Part shown: one piece after another, positions 18,093 through 26,735 of the stretch
Position numbering within the stretch: the first letter of the stretch is position 1
Layout of the letters: each line of letters opens with the position of its first letter
Assembly (NCBI GenBank): GCA_964348095.1
Contig: CAYGBK010000083.1
Location: forward strand, 1-64,000
Direction of reading: 5' to 3'
Length of the DNA: 64,000 nucleotides
Origin: WVXP01 sp964348095
Lineage (GTDB): Bacteria; Desulfobacterota; BSN033; WVXP01
Notes under the pieces: generated by a model
What the model was told of the DNA's origin: nothing
The model's database searches: none
Seen by the model: the letters and a program-made list of their open reading frames with translations, nothing else
Program-made: the position numbers and the translations under genes

Positions 18093-21000
18093 GTGTCGAA
18101 AAGAGATTATGCCGATTTGGTTTTCGAAAGGACTTTAGAGGAGATTGATCCGATCATTCAAGGGCTCATTGATTGGGAAGAGGAGCGGCAAAACCGAAAA
18201 ATCATTCTTATCCCCTCCGAATCTCTCTGCCCCCTACCGGTTCGTCAGGCCCTTGGATCTGTGTTTTCGAGCATTTACGCTGAGGGTTATCCACCGAAAA
18301 GTATGACATACGACACAGAGGAACGACTCGGAGACATCAGCCATCAGCTGGCCTGCTATCGCCGATACGCAGACCGTCGCTTCTACAAGGGATGTGACTA
18401 CGTCCACTTCCTGGAAACGCTGGCACAACGGAGGATCGCAGACTGTTTCGCAAATCGCCGCGTTGCATCCGGTGACATCTTTGTCAATGTTCAGCCCTTA
18501 GCCGGGGCTGCCGCGAACAACGCGGTCTACGAAGCCTTTGCCTCCCCTGGGGACGTTGTGATGGGAATGGCTCTTCCCCATGGAGGGCACCTCACCCACG
18601 GAAGCGAGTTTAATCGATCAGGCAAACAGTATGAAATCGTGTCCTACGAGGTAAGCCGAAAGACTGAGAAACTTGATTACGAGGCCATCATGACACTTGC
18701 CTTGGAGACGAGGCCGAAAATGATCATCGCCGGATACACCTCCTACCCCTGGGCCCCAGACTGGTTGAAATTCAGGGAAATTGCGGATGCAGTCGGAGCT
18801 ATCCTCTTGGCCGATATTTCCCACACAGCGGGCATGGCGATTGCGAGTGTCTACCCCAACCCAGTGGGCATAGCCGACGTAACTACCTTCACAACCCACA
18901 AGACGATCTGCGGTCCCCGAGGAGCAGTTATCATCACCACGGATGAGGAGAAGTCTCAGAAGATTGATACAGCGGTTTTTCCGGGCGAGCAGGGCGGGCC
19001 GCATGTGAACAAATTTGCAGCAATGGCGGTCGCCTTCAATATTGCTCGGACAGAACCTTTCAGGGAGCTTCAACGACGGATCGTTGAGAACGGGCGAGCA
19101 CTGGCGGCTGCCTTGGAAAAACGTCGACTTCGCCTCGCCTATGGAGGAACTGACACTCACCTAATGGTGATCGATCTCAATGCCATAAAGACACCCACGG
19201 GGTTTCCCTTAAAGGGGGAAATTGCCGCCAGGATACTTGATCTCTGTGGAGTCGTTGTAAACAAGAACACAATCCCTGGAGATGCCACAGCGGCAGATGC
19301 AAGCGGCATTCGACTGGGAACGCCCTGGATAAGCCAGCGAGGAATGGGATCTGAGGAGCTGGAATCACTGGCCGAAATCATCGCCGAGGTCCTTTTCAAT
19401 ATTCACCCCTTCCAGTACATCGGCTTGACAGGGCTTCTACCGAGAGGGAAGATCGATCTGGATCTTCTTGAAAAACTCAAACGAGATGTCTCCGAACTGG
19501 CCCGAACCGGTCGGGGTGAGGGCAAGAGAGAAGAGTCAGGATATCCTCATTTTGCTCTTCATTCGTTTGACGACCCTCGAGGAACATCCCTTTTCTATCA
19601 GGATGAAGCGGAGGATCTCGATGAGGTCCTGGACACTGCCACCAGGAAGGCCGTTCTGATCGATCTGAGCGACATGGGAATTCTCGAGGTGAAGGGAGAT
19701 CGCGCTTTCCCATTTCTTCAACAGCTTGTCACCCACGATATCACGGATATGAAACCCGGCAACTGCTCTTATGGGGTTGCATTGGATCGCCACGGGAGAA
19801 TCATCGATGACCTCACCCTTCTTCGACTCAACCCGGATCGTTGGGAGAGGGATCGCTACTGGATCCTCACCAACCCCCAAAACACCGAGAGGGTCAAAGC
19901 CTGGTTTCGCGGGATTTCCGACGGATACATTCTTTTTGATGAAACAGACGTTTTCAAGAAAGTCGAGGGTCCCGTGGTGGTCGAAGACCTCCGAGGGGTC
20001 GAGGCTCGACACCAGAAAATCGCTCTGGGTCTTTGCGGACCGAAAGCCCTTGAGGTTTTGAATTCGGTCACCCCAGAAATGCCATCGATTCCCCCTGGCC
20101 ACTTCTGGGATGGCAGAATGGGCGGGACGGGATTGACGATCTCACGGTTTCCCAAGGATGTCGGCCCTTATACCCTCTTGCTGATACTTCCCTCTCCAAA
20201 GGCTTCGGCGATCTGGCGGGTTCTTTTGGAAAAAGGAGGGGATGACCTCAGACCTGCTGGGTCCAAATTGAGGGATGCTTTGAGGCTCCAGAGGGATCTT
20301 CCCCGATACGGAAAAGGAGATGAGGATCGAGATGGTGTTGCCTTTTTGGAACGAAACGGTGATCATCTATTCCGTCTCTCCAAACCATATTTTGTTGGCC
20401 AAGGGAGTCTCGAGGCCTTCAGGCATCAGGACAGTAAGGCAGATTTTCAACATAAGAAACCAGAGGGTCCCCTAAAAAAAAGCGTCCTTTACGAGGAGCA
20501 CAGAAAACTGACTCGGAGGTTTGTGCCCTTTGCCGGTTGGGAAATGCCGGTTTGGTACACCTCCATCGCTGAGGAACATCAAACGGTTCGACACGGAGCA
20601 GGTCTTTTTGACCTCTCCCACATGGGCGTTTTCGAGTTTTCTGGAGAAATGGCAGTCCCATTTCTCGACATGGTCACCAGCAATTATATCAGATGGATTA
20701 AGGATGACGAATGCCAATACGCCTATCTCCTGGATCCTGGCGGGCGCGTGATCGATGACGTCATGGTCTACCGACGCAGCAGGGACCGCTTCATGATGGT
20801 TGTCAACGCCGCCAACGCTGACAGGGACATGGCATGGCTCAAGGCTGTTCACTCCGGAAAATTCCGGATCGATCATCAGCACCCCGACATCGAAGCTCCC
20901 GGCCCGGTTCTCATTCGTGACCTAAAACATCCCGCTTCAGGACTCGACCGCCGTATCAACCTCGCCCTCCAGGGACCGAGTTCACTGAAGATCCTTCAGT

Positions 21001-21737
21001 CTCTTGCAAAAGGGAGCACGAAAACCCAGACCCTGGCTCGGCTTAGAAGAATGGAGTTTACAGAGATGGAACTTGCTGGACTCGATCTCATTATTGCGCG
21101 GACAGGGTACACTGGAGAGGAAATCGGATTCGAACTCTTCGTCCACCCAGATGGGGCTTCCAAATTCTGGAACCTCCTATTGAAGAAAGGAAAGTCTCTC
21201 GGCCTTCGACCTGCAGGACTTGGGTCGAGAGATTCTTTGAGAACCGAGGCTGGCCTGCCCCTTCACGGGCATGAGCTGGCCGGGCCCCTTGACATCACGC
21301 CCAAGGAGGCTGGGTTTGCCCCGTATGTCAAGTACCATAAACCCTTTTTTATCGGACGAGACGCACTCTTGGAAAGAGACAGGGTCTCGACTGTCGAAAT
21401 CATTCGTTTCAGTATTCCTTCTAAGGGAGTGAAAATGATAAAAACAGGGGCCCTCGTGGTCAGTCGCCGGAGTCAGAAAGTGGTTGGGACGGTGACGAGC
21501 TGTGCCCTGGATTCGGATGGTTTTCAGATTGGGATGGCCCTGGTGGAGAGGAAGAGCAATCGGGAAGGAACACGGATCGGCATCTTTCCGGAGGCGGATT
21601 TGACAGTCGGGAGGAGCGGCAGAGACCAAATCTCCTTAGGGGAACGTGTCACCCTACATGAAGAGGCTGTTGTAATTAGCCGATTTCCTGCCGAGCGACT
21701 GCGACTTGAAGAATTCAGGGAAGTTTTAGAGAAATGA
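18093..21737 (+). CDS. serine hydroxymethyltransferase-GcvT-GcvT triple fusion
   Basis: One uninterrupted 1214-residue frame, GTG start with AGGAG seven bases upstream. Residues about 1-470 are an SHMT: PSES, EGYPPKS, NVQPLAGAAANNAVY, HGGHLTHGSEFN, PLP Lys270 in TTHKTICGPRG, FPGEQGGPHVN, GGTDTHLMVIDL, NKNTIPGD. There is an extra 25 residues between EGYPPKS and RRFYKGCDYV. Residues about 499-790 are a degenerate T-protein module (LIDLSDMG, RIIDDLTLL with Asp572/573) that lacks the FAGWEMP and RTGYTGE motifs. Residues about 793-1214 are a fuller T protein: FVPFAGWEMPVWY, LFDLSHMGVFEF, RVIDDVMVY (Asp888/889), ALQGPSS, ARTGYTGEE, GSRDSLRTEAGLPLHGHEL. It should cleave aminomethyl-GcvH to methylene-THF and use that to make serine. 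No separate gcvT is present in the operon. Confidence 0.93.
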   Translation: MSKRDYADLVFERTLEEIDPIIQGLIDWEEERQNRKIILIPSESLCPLPVRQALGSVFSSIYAEGYPPKSMTYDTEERLGDISHQLACYRRYADRRFYKGCDYVHFLETLAQRRIADCFANRRVASGDIFVNVQPLAGAAANNAVYEAFASPGDVVMGMALPHGGHLTHGSEFNRSGKQYEIVSYEVSRKTEKLDYEAIMTLALETRPKMIIAGYTSYPWAPDWLKFREIADAVGAILLADISHTAGMAIASVYPNPVGIADVTTFTTHKTICGPRGAVIITTDEEKSQKIDTAVFPGEQGGPHVNKFAAMAVAFNIARTEPFRELQRRIVENGRALAAALEKRRLRLAYGGTDTHLMVIDLNAIKTPTGFPLKGEIAARILDLCGVVVNKNTIPGDATAADASGIRLGTPWISQRGMGSEELESLAEIIAEVLFNIHPFQYIGLTGLLPRGKIDLDLLEKLKRDVSELARTGRGEGKREESGYPHFALHSFDDPRGTSLFYQDEAEDLDEVLDTATRKAVLIDLSDMGILEVKGDRAFPFLQQLVTHDITDMKPGNCSYGVALDRHGRIIDDLTLLRLNPDRWERDRYWILTNPQNTERVKAWFRGISDGYILFDETDVFKKVEGPVVVEDLRGVEARHQKIALGLCGPKALEVLNSVTPEMPSIPPGHFWDGRMGGTGLTISRFPKDVGPYTLLLILPSPKASAIWRVLLEKGGDDLRPAGSKLRDALRLQRDLPRYGKGDEDRDGVAFLERNGDHLFRLSKPYFVGQGSLEAFRHQDSKADFQHKKPEGPLKKSVLYEEHRKLTRRFVPFAGWEMPVWYTSIAEEHQTVRHGAGLFDLSHMGVFEFSGEMAVPFLDMVTSNYIRWIKDDECQYAYLLDPGGRVIDDVMVYRRSRDRFMMVVNAANADRDMAWLKAVHSGKFRIDHQHPDIEAPGPVLIRDLKHPASGLDRRINLALQGPSSLKILQSLAKGSTKTQTLARLRRMEFTEMELAGLDLIIARTGYTGEEIGFELFVHPDGASKFWNLLLKKGKSLGLRPAGLGSRDSLRTEAGLPLHGHELAGPLDITPKEAGFAPYVKYHKPFFIGRDALLERDRVSTVEIIRFSIPSKGVKMIKTGALVVSRRSQKVVGTVTSCALDSDGFQIGMALVERKSNREGTRIGIFPEADLTVGRSGRDQISLGERVTLHEEAVVISRFPAERLRLEEFREVLEK

Positions 21738-21928
21738 CGGCATATCACGAGACAGGAGTCAGAATCAAAAGCTCGGAGCTTAGCTTCGGAATACCGCTAT
21801 GGTCAAATATTTCCCACGAATTAGGACATAATGACGCAGGTGAATTGATGCATGGTTTCGAAGTGATGGAACAACGTCATAGACTCGGTTTCGACACGAA
21901 TTCTGGCTTCTAACACCTGGAGGAATAT

Positions 21929-22474
21929 ATGCGCCGCTATTTTGCCATTTCAGCAATTGGGAAGGATCGGCCTGGGATCGTGGCTGATGTGGCCGAACTG
22001 ATCTATAAGACGGGCTGCAACATGGAGGACTCGAGCATGACCATCCTGGGCAATCAATTTGCCTTGTTGACCCTTCTCTCCGGTAAAGGTGAGGAGGTCG
22101 TACATAAGCTCGCCTCCGGCTGCAAACGGCTCGAACGTGACAAGAATCTCACTATTCTATTCACCCCCATCGACTCCCTTGAAATTCATGCAACTCAGCC
22201 AACCAAGGGGAGAACTTACAGGCTAATGGCGGAAGGCTTAGACAAGGCCGGAATTGTCTTCAAGGTGTGCCGTATCCTCGCTCAGTACAAAGCCAATATT
22301 GTCGACATGAAGACTCAATTCCTTCCGTCTCCCGAGACCGGTACGCCTATATACAAGATGGACATCGAGATGGTCATCCCGGAGAAAGTCTCAATTGAGG
22401 ACCTGACAACGGAATTAATCGGAGTTGGTGAGCAATTGGCCATAGAGATTCAATTGATAAAAGCAGAGGAGTGA
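21929..22474 (+). CDS. GcvR-like two-ACT-domain protein
   Basis: 181 residues, two ACT domains: residues about 3-80 (YFAISAIGKDRPGIVADVAELIYKTGCNMEDSSM) and about 92-178 (TYRLMAEGLDKAGIVFKVCRILAQYKANIVDMKTQF). This layout is that of GcvR, which in enterobacteria senses glycine and holds back GcvA. No DNA-binding domain and no gcvA homologue are here, so in this organism it may instead act as a stand-alone amino acid sensor. It lies 191 bases after the fusion gene with GGAGGA before the ATG, and is probably the last gene of the operon. Confidence 0.85.
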   Translation: MRRYFAISAIGKDRPGIVADVAELIYKTGCNMEDSSMTILGNQFALLTLLSGKGEEVVHKLASGCKRLERDKNLTILFTPIDSLEIHATQPTKGRTYRLMAEGLDKAGIVFKVCRILAQYKANIVDMKTQFLPSPETGTPIYKMDIEMVIPEKVSIEDLTTELIGVGEQLAIEIQLIKAEE

Positions 22475-22492
22475 ACTCCTAGAGAACCAACC

Positions 22493-23335
22493 TCATGATG
22501 ATCTCAGCCACGCCTCTGCCGCATAGGAACTCCTGATGAACGGCCCTGACGCCACAAAAAGGAACCCCATGTCATCAGCCACGTCTTTATAGGCCGTGAA
22601 TTTCTCCGGGTGGATATAAGTCTGAACGGGAAGATGTGATCGGGAGGGAGCGAGGTATTGGCCGAGAGTCAGCATATCGCATCCAACATGCCGAAGATCT
22701 TCCATGACACGGACCACCTCCTCTTCAGCCTCGCCAAGACCTAGCATCAACCCTGATTTTGTATAGATACTCTCCTCCGTTCTCTTTACCGTTTTCAGGA
22801 GGTTTAAGGACCTCTGGTAATCAGCGCCCGGTCTCACCCGCTCATAGAGACGAGGGACGGTCTCCAGATTATGGTTGATGACCTCCGGTCGAGCCTCAAT
22901 GACGGTCTCGATGGCGTGCAAAAAATCTGGAACAAGGACTTCAACTTTTACCTCACGGCTCAAGGCCTTTACAGCCCTAATCGTTCTGGCGAAATGCTCG
23001 GCACCACCATCCTCAAGATCGTCGCGAGTCACTGACGTGATGACAGCATATCGAAGGCCCAGCCTTTTCACGGCCTCGGCCACTCGAATCGGTTCATTTA
23101 GATCGATAGGTTCAGGTCGATCATGGCCAACATTACAGAATCCGCACCCTCTTGTGCACCGATCGCCAAGAATAAGAAAGGTCGCCGTGCCCCTCCCAAA
23201 GCAGTCGCTTTGGTTTGGACACATGGCACTCTCACAAATGGTATGGAGACGGAGTTCTTTGGTGATAGCCCCCATCGCACCGAGGCTCGCAAAATCAATC
23301 TTTTTTCTAAGCCAATAGGGTTTTCTCTGGATCAT
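22493..23335 (-). CDS. lipA: lipoyl synthase LipA
   Basis: Radical SAM enzyme that inserts two sulfurs into octanoyl-lipoyl domains such as GcvH. Both cluster motifs are present: the auxiliary CESAMCPNQSDC and the radical SAM CTRGCGFC. Also GRGTATFLILGD and the C-terminal VASGPFIRSSYAAE, though the usual RSSY ends close to the C terminus as expected. The frame extends to 23371, but MIQRKPYWLRKK at 23335 is the conventional N terminus. It converges on the GcvR-like gene with 18 bases between stops, completing lipoate supply next to the operon that needs it. Confidence 0.95.
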   Translation of the reverse strand: MIQRKPYWLRKKIDFASLGAMGAITKELRLHTICESAMCPNQSDCFGRGTATFLILGDRCTRGCGFCNVGHDRPEPIDLNEPIRVAEAVKRLGLRYAVITSVTRDDLEDGGAEHFARTIRAVKALSREVKVEVLVPDFLHAIETVIEARPEVINHNLETVPRLYERVRPGADYQRSLNLLKTVKRTEESIYTKSGLMLGLGEAEEEVVRVMEDLRHVGCDMLTLGQYLAPSRSHLPVQTYIHPEKFTAYKDVADDMGFLFVASGPFIRSSYAAEAWLRSS

Positions 23336-23493
23336 ACCTTGATGATAACAGAAACACGGTGAGACACGCAAACACTATCGGAAGTCTTTGAATGCCCGGC
23401 AGGGCGTTGCTCAATGGCTTTTTCCGAGGCGCTAAATCTTGCGTCTTGGGGGTAGCGGCCATCAACCGGGAGAGGCAGACGAAAATACCCTTA

Positions 23494-23835
23494 TCAGACA
23501 GCGAGTTCCTCCAAGCTATCATAGATATCGATGACTTTTGATAGGCGGGTATAAAAGAAGATGGTTTCTATCTTGTCATCGAGGTTCACCAAAGACAGTT
23601 TCTTTTTCATGCGATGCAACGTCACATAACACGAGATCACGGCACCCAGGCCTGATGAATCAACGTGGTCAACAGACTCGAAGTTGAGAACGATCTCGTC
23701 ATCGTTTTCTTTGGCCGCCTCACGAACCTTTTTCTTTAGGGTTTCCACTGTGGAAACGGTGAGGTTTCCCCAGAGACTCAAAATCCTAATATTGCCTTTT
23801 CTTGCCTTCCCCTTTTTCCTCGTCTTTCTCTTCAT
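23494..23835 (-). CDS. STAS-domain anti-sigma factor antagonist
   Basis: 113 residues. A basic N-terminal tail (RKTRKKGKARKG) precedes a STAS fold; the phosphorylatable serine is in HVDSSGLGAVI. In partner switching the unphosphorylated form binds the anti-sigma kinase and frees its target. Its start lies 50 bases inside the preceding receiver-HATPase gene, so translation is tightly coupled. It is the last gene of a four-gene module with the phosphatase, HDOD protein and kinase-like protein upstream. Confidence 0.88.
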   Translation of the reverse strand: MKRKTRKKGKARKGNIRILSLWGNLTVSTVETLKKKVREAAKENDDEIVLNFESVDHVDSSGLGAVISCYVTLHRMKKKLSLVNLDDKIETIFFYTRLSKVIDIYDSLEELAV

Positions 23836-24712
23836 GTTGGCTCCCGAATTTTACAAGATGTACTATGTTTCCTTTGTCGTTGAACTCCAGCCGATCTAGA
23901 TACATACGAGCCAACAGAAGACCTCTCCCACAAGGACTCAGGAGACTGCTGGACGGGTCGAGACAGGGCGGATTTCGCCAGTCGAACCCCCCTCCCTCGT
24001 CTATAACGACAAAGTGCAATTCCCCCGGAACCATTTGATAATCAATAGTCACCGTCCGGCTCGAGTAAACCGGGTTGGACAGGCGCGCCTTGATAAGCTT
24101 CTCGTACGTGTTGCTCTCGATGGCATGACATTTTTCCTCGAAGGTGATCGCAAGGTTGCCGTGTTCGATGGCGTTTATGATTATTTCATATAGGCCCAGC
24201 CCAAGTCCCTGGGTTTTTGCCTTTCCACAAATATTGCTTGCACATATCAGAAGCTGATTGACGACCCCCCAAATTTGATCGATTTGGTTGCCCATGACGA
24301 TCCGCTTGCTCTCCTCCAACACAAACTCTCTGTTAATCTCATTATTCCGGCTGCCGGTGACTTTTTCGATGGTTTCATGAAGCTCCCAGAAATTGACGGG
24401 CTTCCGAAGATAATCGATCGCCCCTTCGCGCAAAACCTCGATCGCACCGTCCTTGCTCCCATCATCAGCCATGACAATAATCTTGGCCTCAGGATCTATG
24501 TCCTTGATATGGCCCAGAAACGCCGTCCCACCCATCTTAGGCCCCGTTATATCGGTCAGAACGATGTCCGGTCCGACTTCACGAAGAAACCTGAGTCCCT
24601 CAACGCCATCACAGGCGGCAAAGACTTCATGTCCCTTGGTGCTGAGCCCTTCCAACAAGACACGCCGCGTAGCCGCTTCCTCCTCGATCAGCAGAATCTT
24701 TGTCTTAATCAT
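23786..24712 (-). CDS. response-regulator receiver fused to RsbW-like HATPase
   Basis: 308 residues. Residues about 4-120 are a receiver domain: ILLIEEEAATRRVL, phosphoacceptor Asp in DIVLTDITGPKMGG, and Lys in DYLRKPVNFWEL. Residues about 150-295 are a GHKL ATPase of the anti-sigma type, with N box GLYEIIINAIEHGN, G1 VVIDEGGGFDW and G2 PCGRGLLLARMYLD, and no dimerisation/His-phosphotransfer domain. It is therefore an anti-sigma or serine kinase gated by a receiver rather than a histidine kinase. The C-terminal tail is charged and overlaps the STAS gene by 50 bases. Confidence 0.85.
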   Translation of the reverse strand: MIKTKILLIEEEAATRRVLLEGLSTKGHEVFAACDGVEGLRFLREVGPDIVLTDITGPKMGGTAFLGHIKDIDPEAKIIVMADDGSKDGAIEVLREGAIDYLRKPVNFWELHETIEKVTGSRNNEINREFVLEESKRIVMGNQIDQIWGVVNQLLICASNICGKAKTQGLGLGLYEIIINAIEHGNLAITFEEKCHAIESNTYEKLIKARLSNPVYSSRTVTIDYQMVPGELHFVVIDEGGGFDWRNPPCLDPSSSLLSPCGRGLLLARMYLDRLEFNDKGNIVHLVKFGSQHEEKDEEKGEGKKRQY

Positions 24713-24727
24713 GGACCTTCCAATAGA

Positions 24728-25600
24728 CTATTTCTTCGTTAGGGCCAAGAAGATCTCAGATCGGTTCACTTCGTCTTCAAGGGTATCTGAAACCTTCTCG
24801 ACATCCTCGGATCTTATGTCGAGGCGACTCCAGAGTCGAGCAGAAATCTCAGGTATCATTCTGTCACCATTCCACCCTATTCCTTGCCGTCGGCAGATGG
24901 TATCGGCTAGACGGACGATGTCTACCACTCGATCTTGTGACATTGAAAACCCCTTGCGTTCCTCAAGCGGTTCATGGTGATGTCTGATAGAGACAACGAC
25001 GGGAAGGGGAAGTTTCCATTTTCTAGCCAACCACTCACCGATAATCGCATGATCGATTCCAAGAAGATGTCGTTCCGCCTCCAGAAAGGAAACACTCTCT
25101 TTTTCGGTTCGCTCGAGAATCTTCAGCAGTTCCTCATGGAGGAACTGATCGAGGACCAGCTTTCCGATATCGTGGAGCAGGCCTCCAGAAAAGCAGTCTT
25201 CAGGCCGGGGGTAACTTGCTTTCTTGGCGATTATCTGGCTACAAATCGCACAGGCTATGCTATGGGCCCACAGTTTCTCCCGATTGAACTTTCCATCTCC
25301 GTTCCCATCGAGGAAGTTAATCACGGTTATGGTTAGGGCAAGTTGAGAGGTTGCCCTGAACCCCAAAAGGGAGACAGCTTGAGATATTTTAGTGATCTCC
25401 ATGGGGAGCCCATAATAGGCCGAGTTCACAAGGCTCAGGACCTTTGCCGCTAAACTCTGATCTCCCTCAATAACCCGGGCCGCGTCTTCAGCGCTCGAAA
25501 GGGGGTCCTCCATGACAACCCTTAGCTTCTGAGCCACGAGATTGAGTGTAGGGAGATCTTGAATTCCGTTGATAATTGACTTTATTCGTCCCTGATCCAT
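24728..25600 (-). CDS. HDOD-domain signalling protein
   Basis: About 290 residues. Residues about 10-205 form an HDOD domain: LPTLNLVAQKLRVVMEDPLSS, VIEGDQSLAAKVLSLVNSAYYGLP, ISQAVSLLGFRATSQLAL, then GGLLHDIGKLVLDQF and HAIIGEWLARKWKLP. HDOD proteins are usually catalytically weak relatives of HD-GYP phosphodiesterases and act as adaptors in motility and stress signalling. The frame starts at 25711, but MDQGRIKSI at 25600 is the conserved N terminus. It sits between the phosphatase and kinase-like genes, 15 bases from the latter. Confidence 0.88.
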   Translation of the reverse strand: MDQGRIKSIINGIQDLPTLNLVAQKLRVVMEDPLSSAEDAARVIEGDQSLAAKVLSLVNSAYYGLPMEITKISQAVSLLGFRATSQLALTITVINFLDGNGDGKFNREKLWAHSIACAICSQIIAKKASYPRPEDCFSGGLLHDIGKLVLDQFLHEELLKILERTEKESVSFLEAERHLLGIDHAIIGEWLARKWKLPLPVVVSIRHHHEPLEERKGFSMSQDRVVDIVRLADTICRRQGIGWNGDRMIPEISARLWSRLDIRSEDVEKVSDTLEDEVNRSEIFLALTKK

Positions 25601-25646
25601 TCCGTCTCCAGTCTCTCCTTTACGCCCCGATCGACAACAGAACCAT

Positions 25647-26717
25647 TCACAAGTCATCGTCAAAGCGGTCCTTCTCGGTAAACATCGAGAGTTCCTGATA
25701 TATTTCTTCAATCAAGGAGTGGCAAGGCAGATCGTTACCCTTAGTCAGAATATTCTTCAACTGTTTCATGTCGAAGCAACCGCCCGCTGGATTTCGTGCC
25801 TCAATAACGCCGTCCGTGTAGAGAAGTAATCTGTCTCCATCGTTCAAGGGAGTCTCTTTGTTTTCAAAGAGGGCTTCATCGAACATCCTGATGAAAAAAC
25901 CGTCCGTATCGAGAAGTTCATGGGTATTCGTATTCCTTCGGTATAGTATGGGGTAGGGATGGCCAGCCTTTGAATAGACCATTTTCCTGGTCTGTGAGTT
26001 GAATACGAGATAGAAAGCCGTTATGTATTCACCCGTTGTGATAAAACGACAGAACTCCCGGTTCAATTGCTCCAGCACGCCGCTCGGGGATGAATGCTCC
26101 CGGGCATATCTCTGAAAAGACATTTTGAACATTGTTGTCAAAAGGGCGGCAGCTGGGCCATGGCCCGATACGTCTGCGATCACAACTCCTACATCACCAT
26201 TCGCTAACTCGATGGTGTCAAAGAAATCTCCCCCGATGCGGTTCGACGGAATGTATTTGCTCGCGAAACGGATTCCCTTCCGTCTGGGGTACCTTTTAGG
26301 GAGTAGGCTTCTTTGAAGTTTCGCCGCCATTTCCAGTTCGACCATGATTCGACGGTTTTGTTCTTCGAGGGTCCGTTTGGCTTCCTCCCCTTCAGCCACT
26401 GCCTTGATCAACATACCTGCTTGAACTTCCATACGGTCCCGCTCTTCTTTTAGCTCCCGGTATGCCTTTTCTAAGAGACGGTTCTTCTCAAGAAGTCGAT
26501 CTTTCTGCACGCGCTCGTCCGTCACTTCTTTGATTATCTTTTCATGGTAGAGGACCCGCCTTTTGCCGTCTCGTCTTGCGTTGGCTGTGATCCAGACAGA
26601 TATCTCTCGACCATCTTTTCTTATGAGCCGCGTTTCAAAGTCTTTCACAAATCCCTTGTCTTCAAGGAGGCCGACCAGTTGGCGTCGGTCATTCGGATTC
26701 ACATAATGCCGGTCCAT
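25647..26717 (-). CDS. SpoIIE/RsbU-type PP2C phosphatase, main open frame
   Basis: 356 residues from the first ATG after an in-frame stop. Residues about 1-70 are the end of a PAS domain (VNPNDRRQL, TRLIRKDGREISVWITANA), then a coiled coil (about 70-135), then a PP2C-type SpoIIE domain: MAAKLQRSLLP, RIGGDFFDTIE, VGVVIADVSGHGPAAALL, SKAGHPYPILY, GDRLLLYTDGVIEARN. The metal-binding aspartates are in place. It should dephosphorylate the STAS protein downstream. The ATG at 26717 lacks a good ribosome-binding site; the natural start seems to be 26897, on the other side of a TGA. Confidence 0.85.
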   Translation of the reverse strand: MDRHYVNPNDRRQLVGLLEDKGFVKDFETRLIRKDGREISVWITANARRDGKRRVLYHEKIIKEVTDERVQKDRLLEKNRLLEKAYRELKEERDRMEVQAGMLIKAVAEGEEAKRTLEEQNRRIMVELEMAAKLQRSLLPKRYPRRKGIRFASKYIPSNRIGGDFFDTIELANGDVGVVIADVSGHGPAAALLTTMFKMSFQRYAREHSSPSGVLEQLNREFCRFITTGEYITAFYLVFNSQTRKMVYSKAGHPYPILYRRNTNTHELLDTDGFFIRMFDEALFENKETPLNDGDRLLLYTDGVIEARNPAGGCFDMKQLKNILTKGNDLPCHSLIEEIYQELSMFTEKDRFDDDL

Positions 26718-26735
26718 TGGGATGGCGCGGATCCC

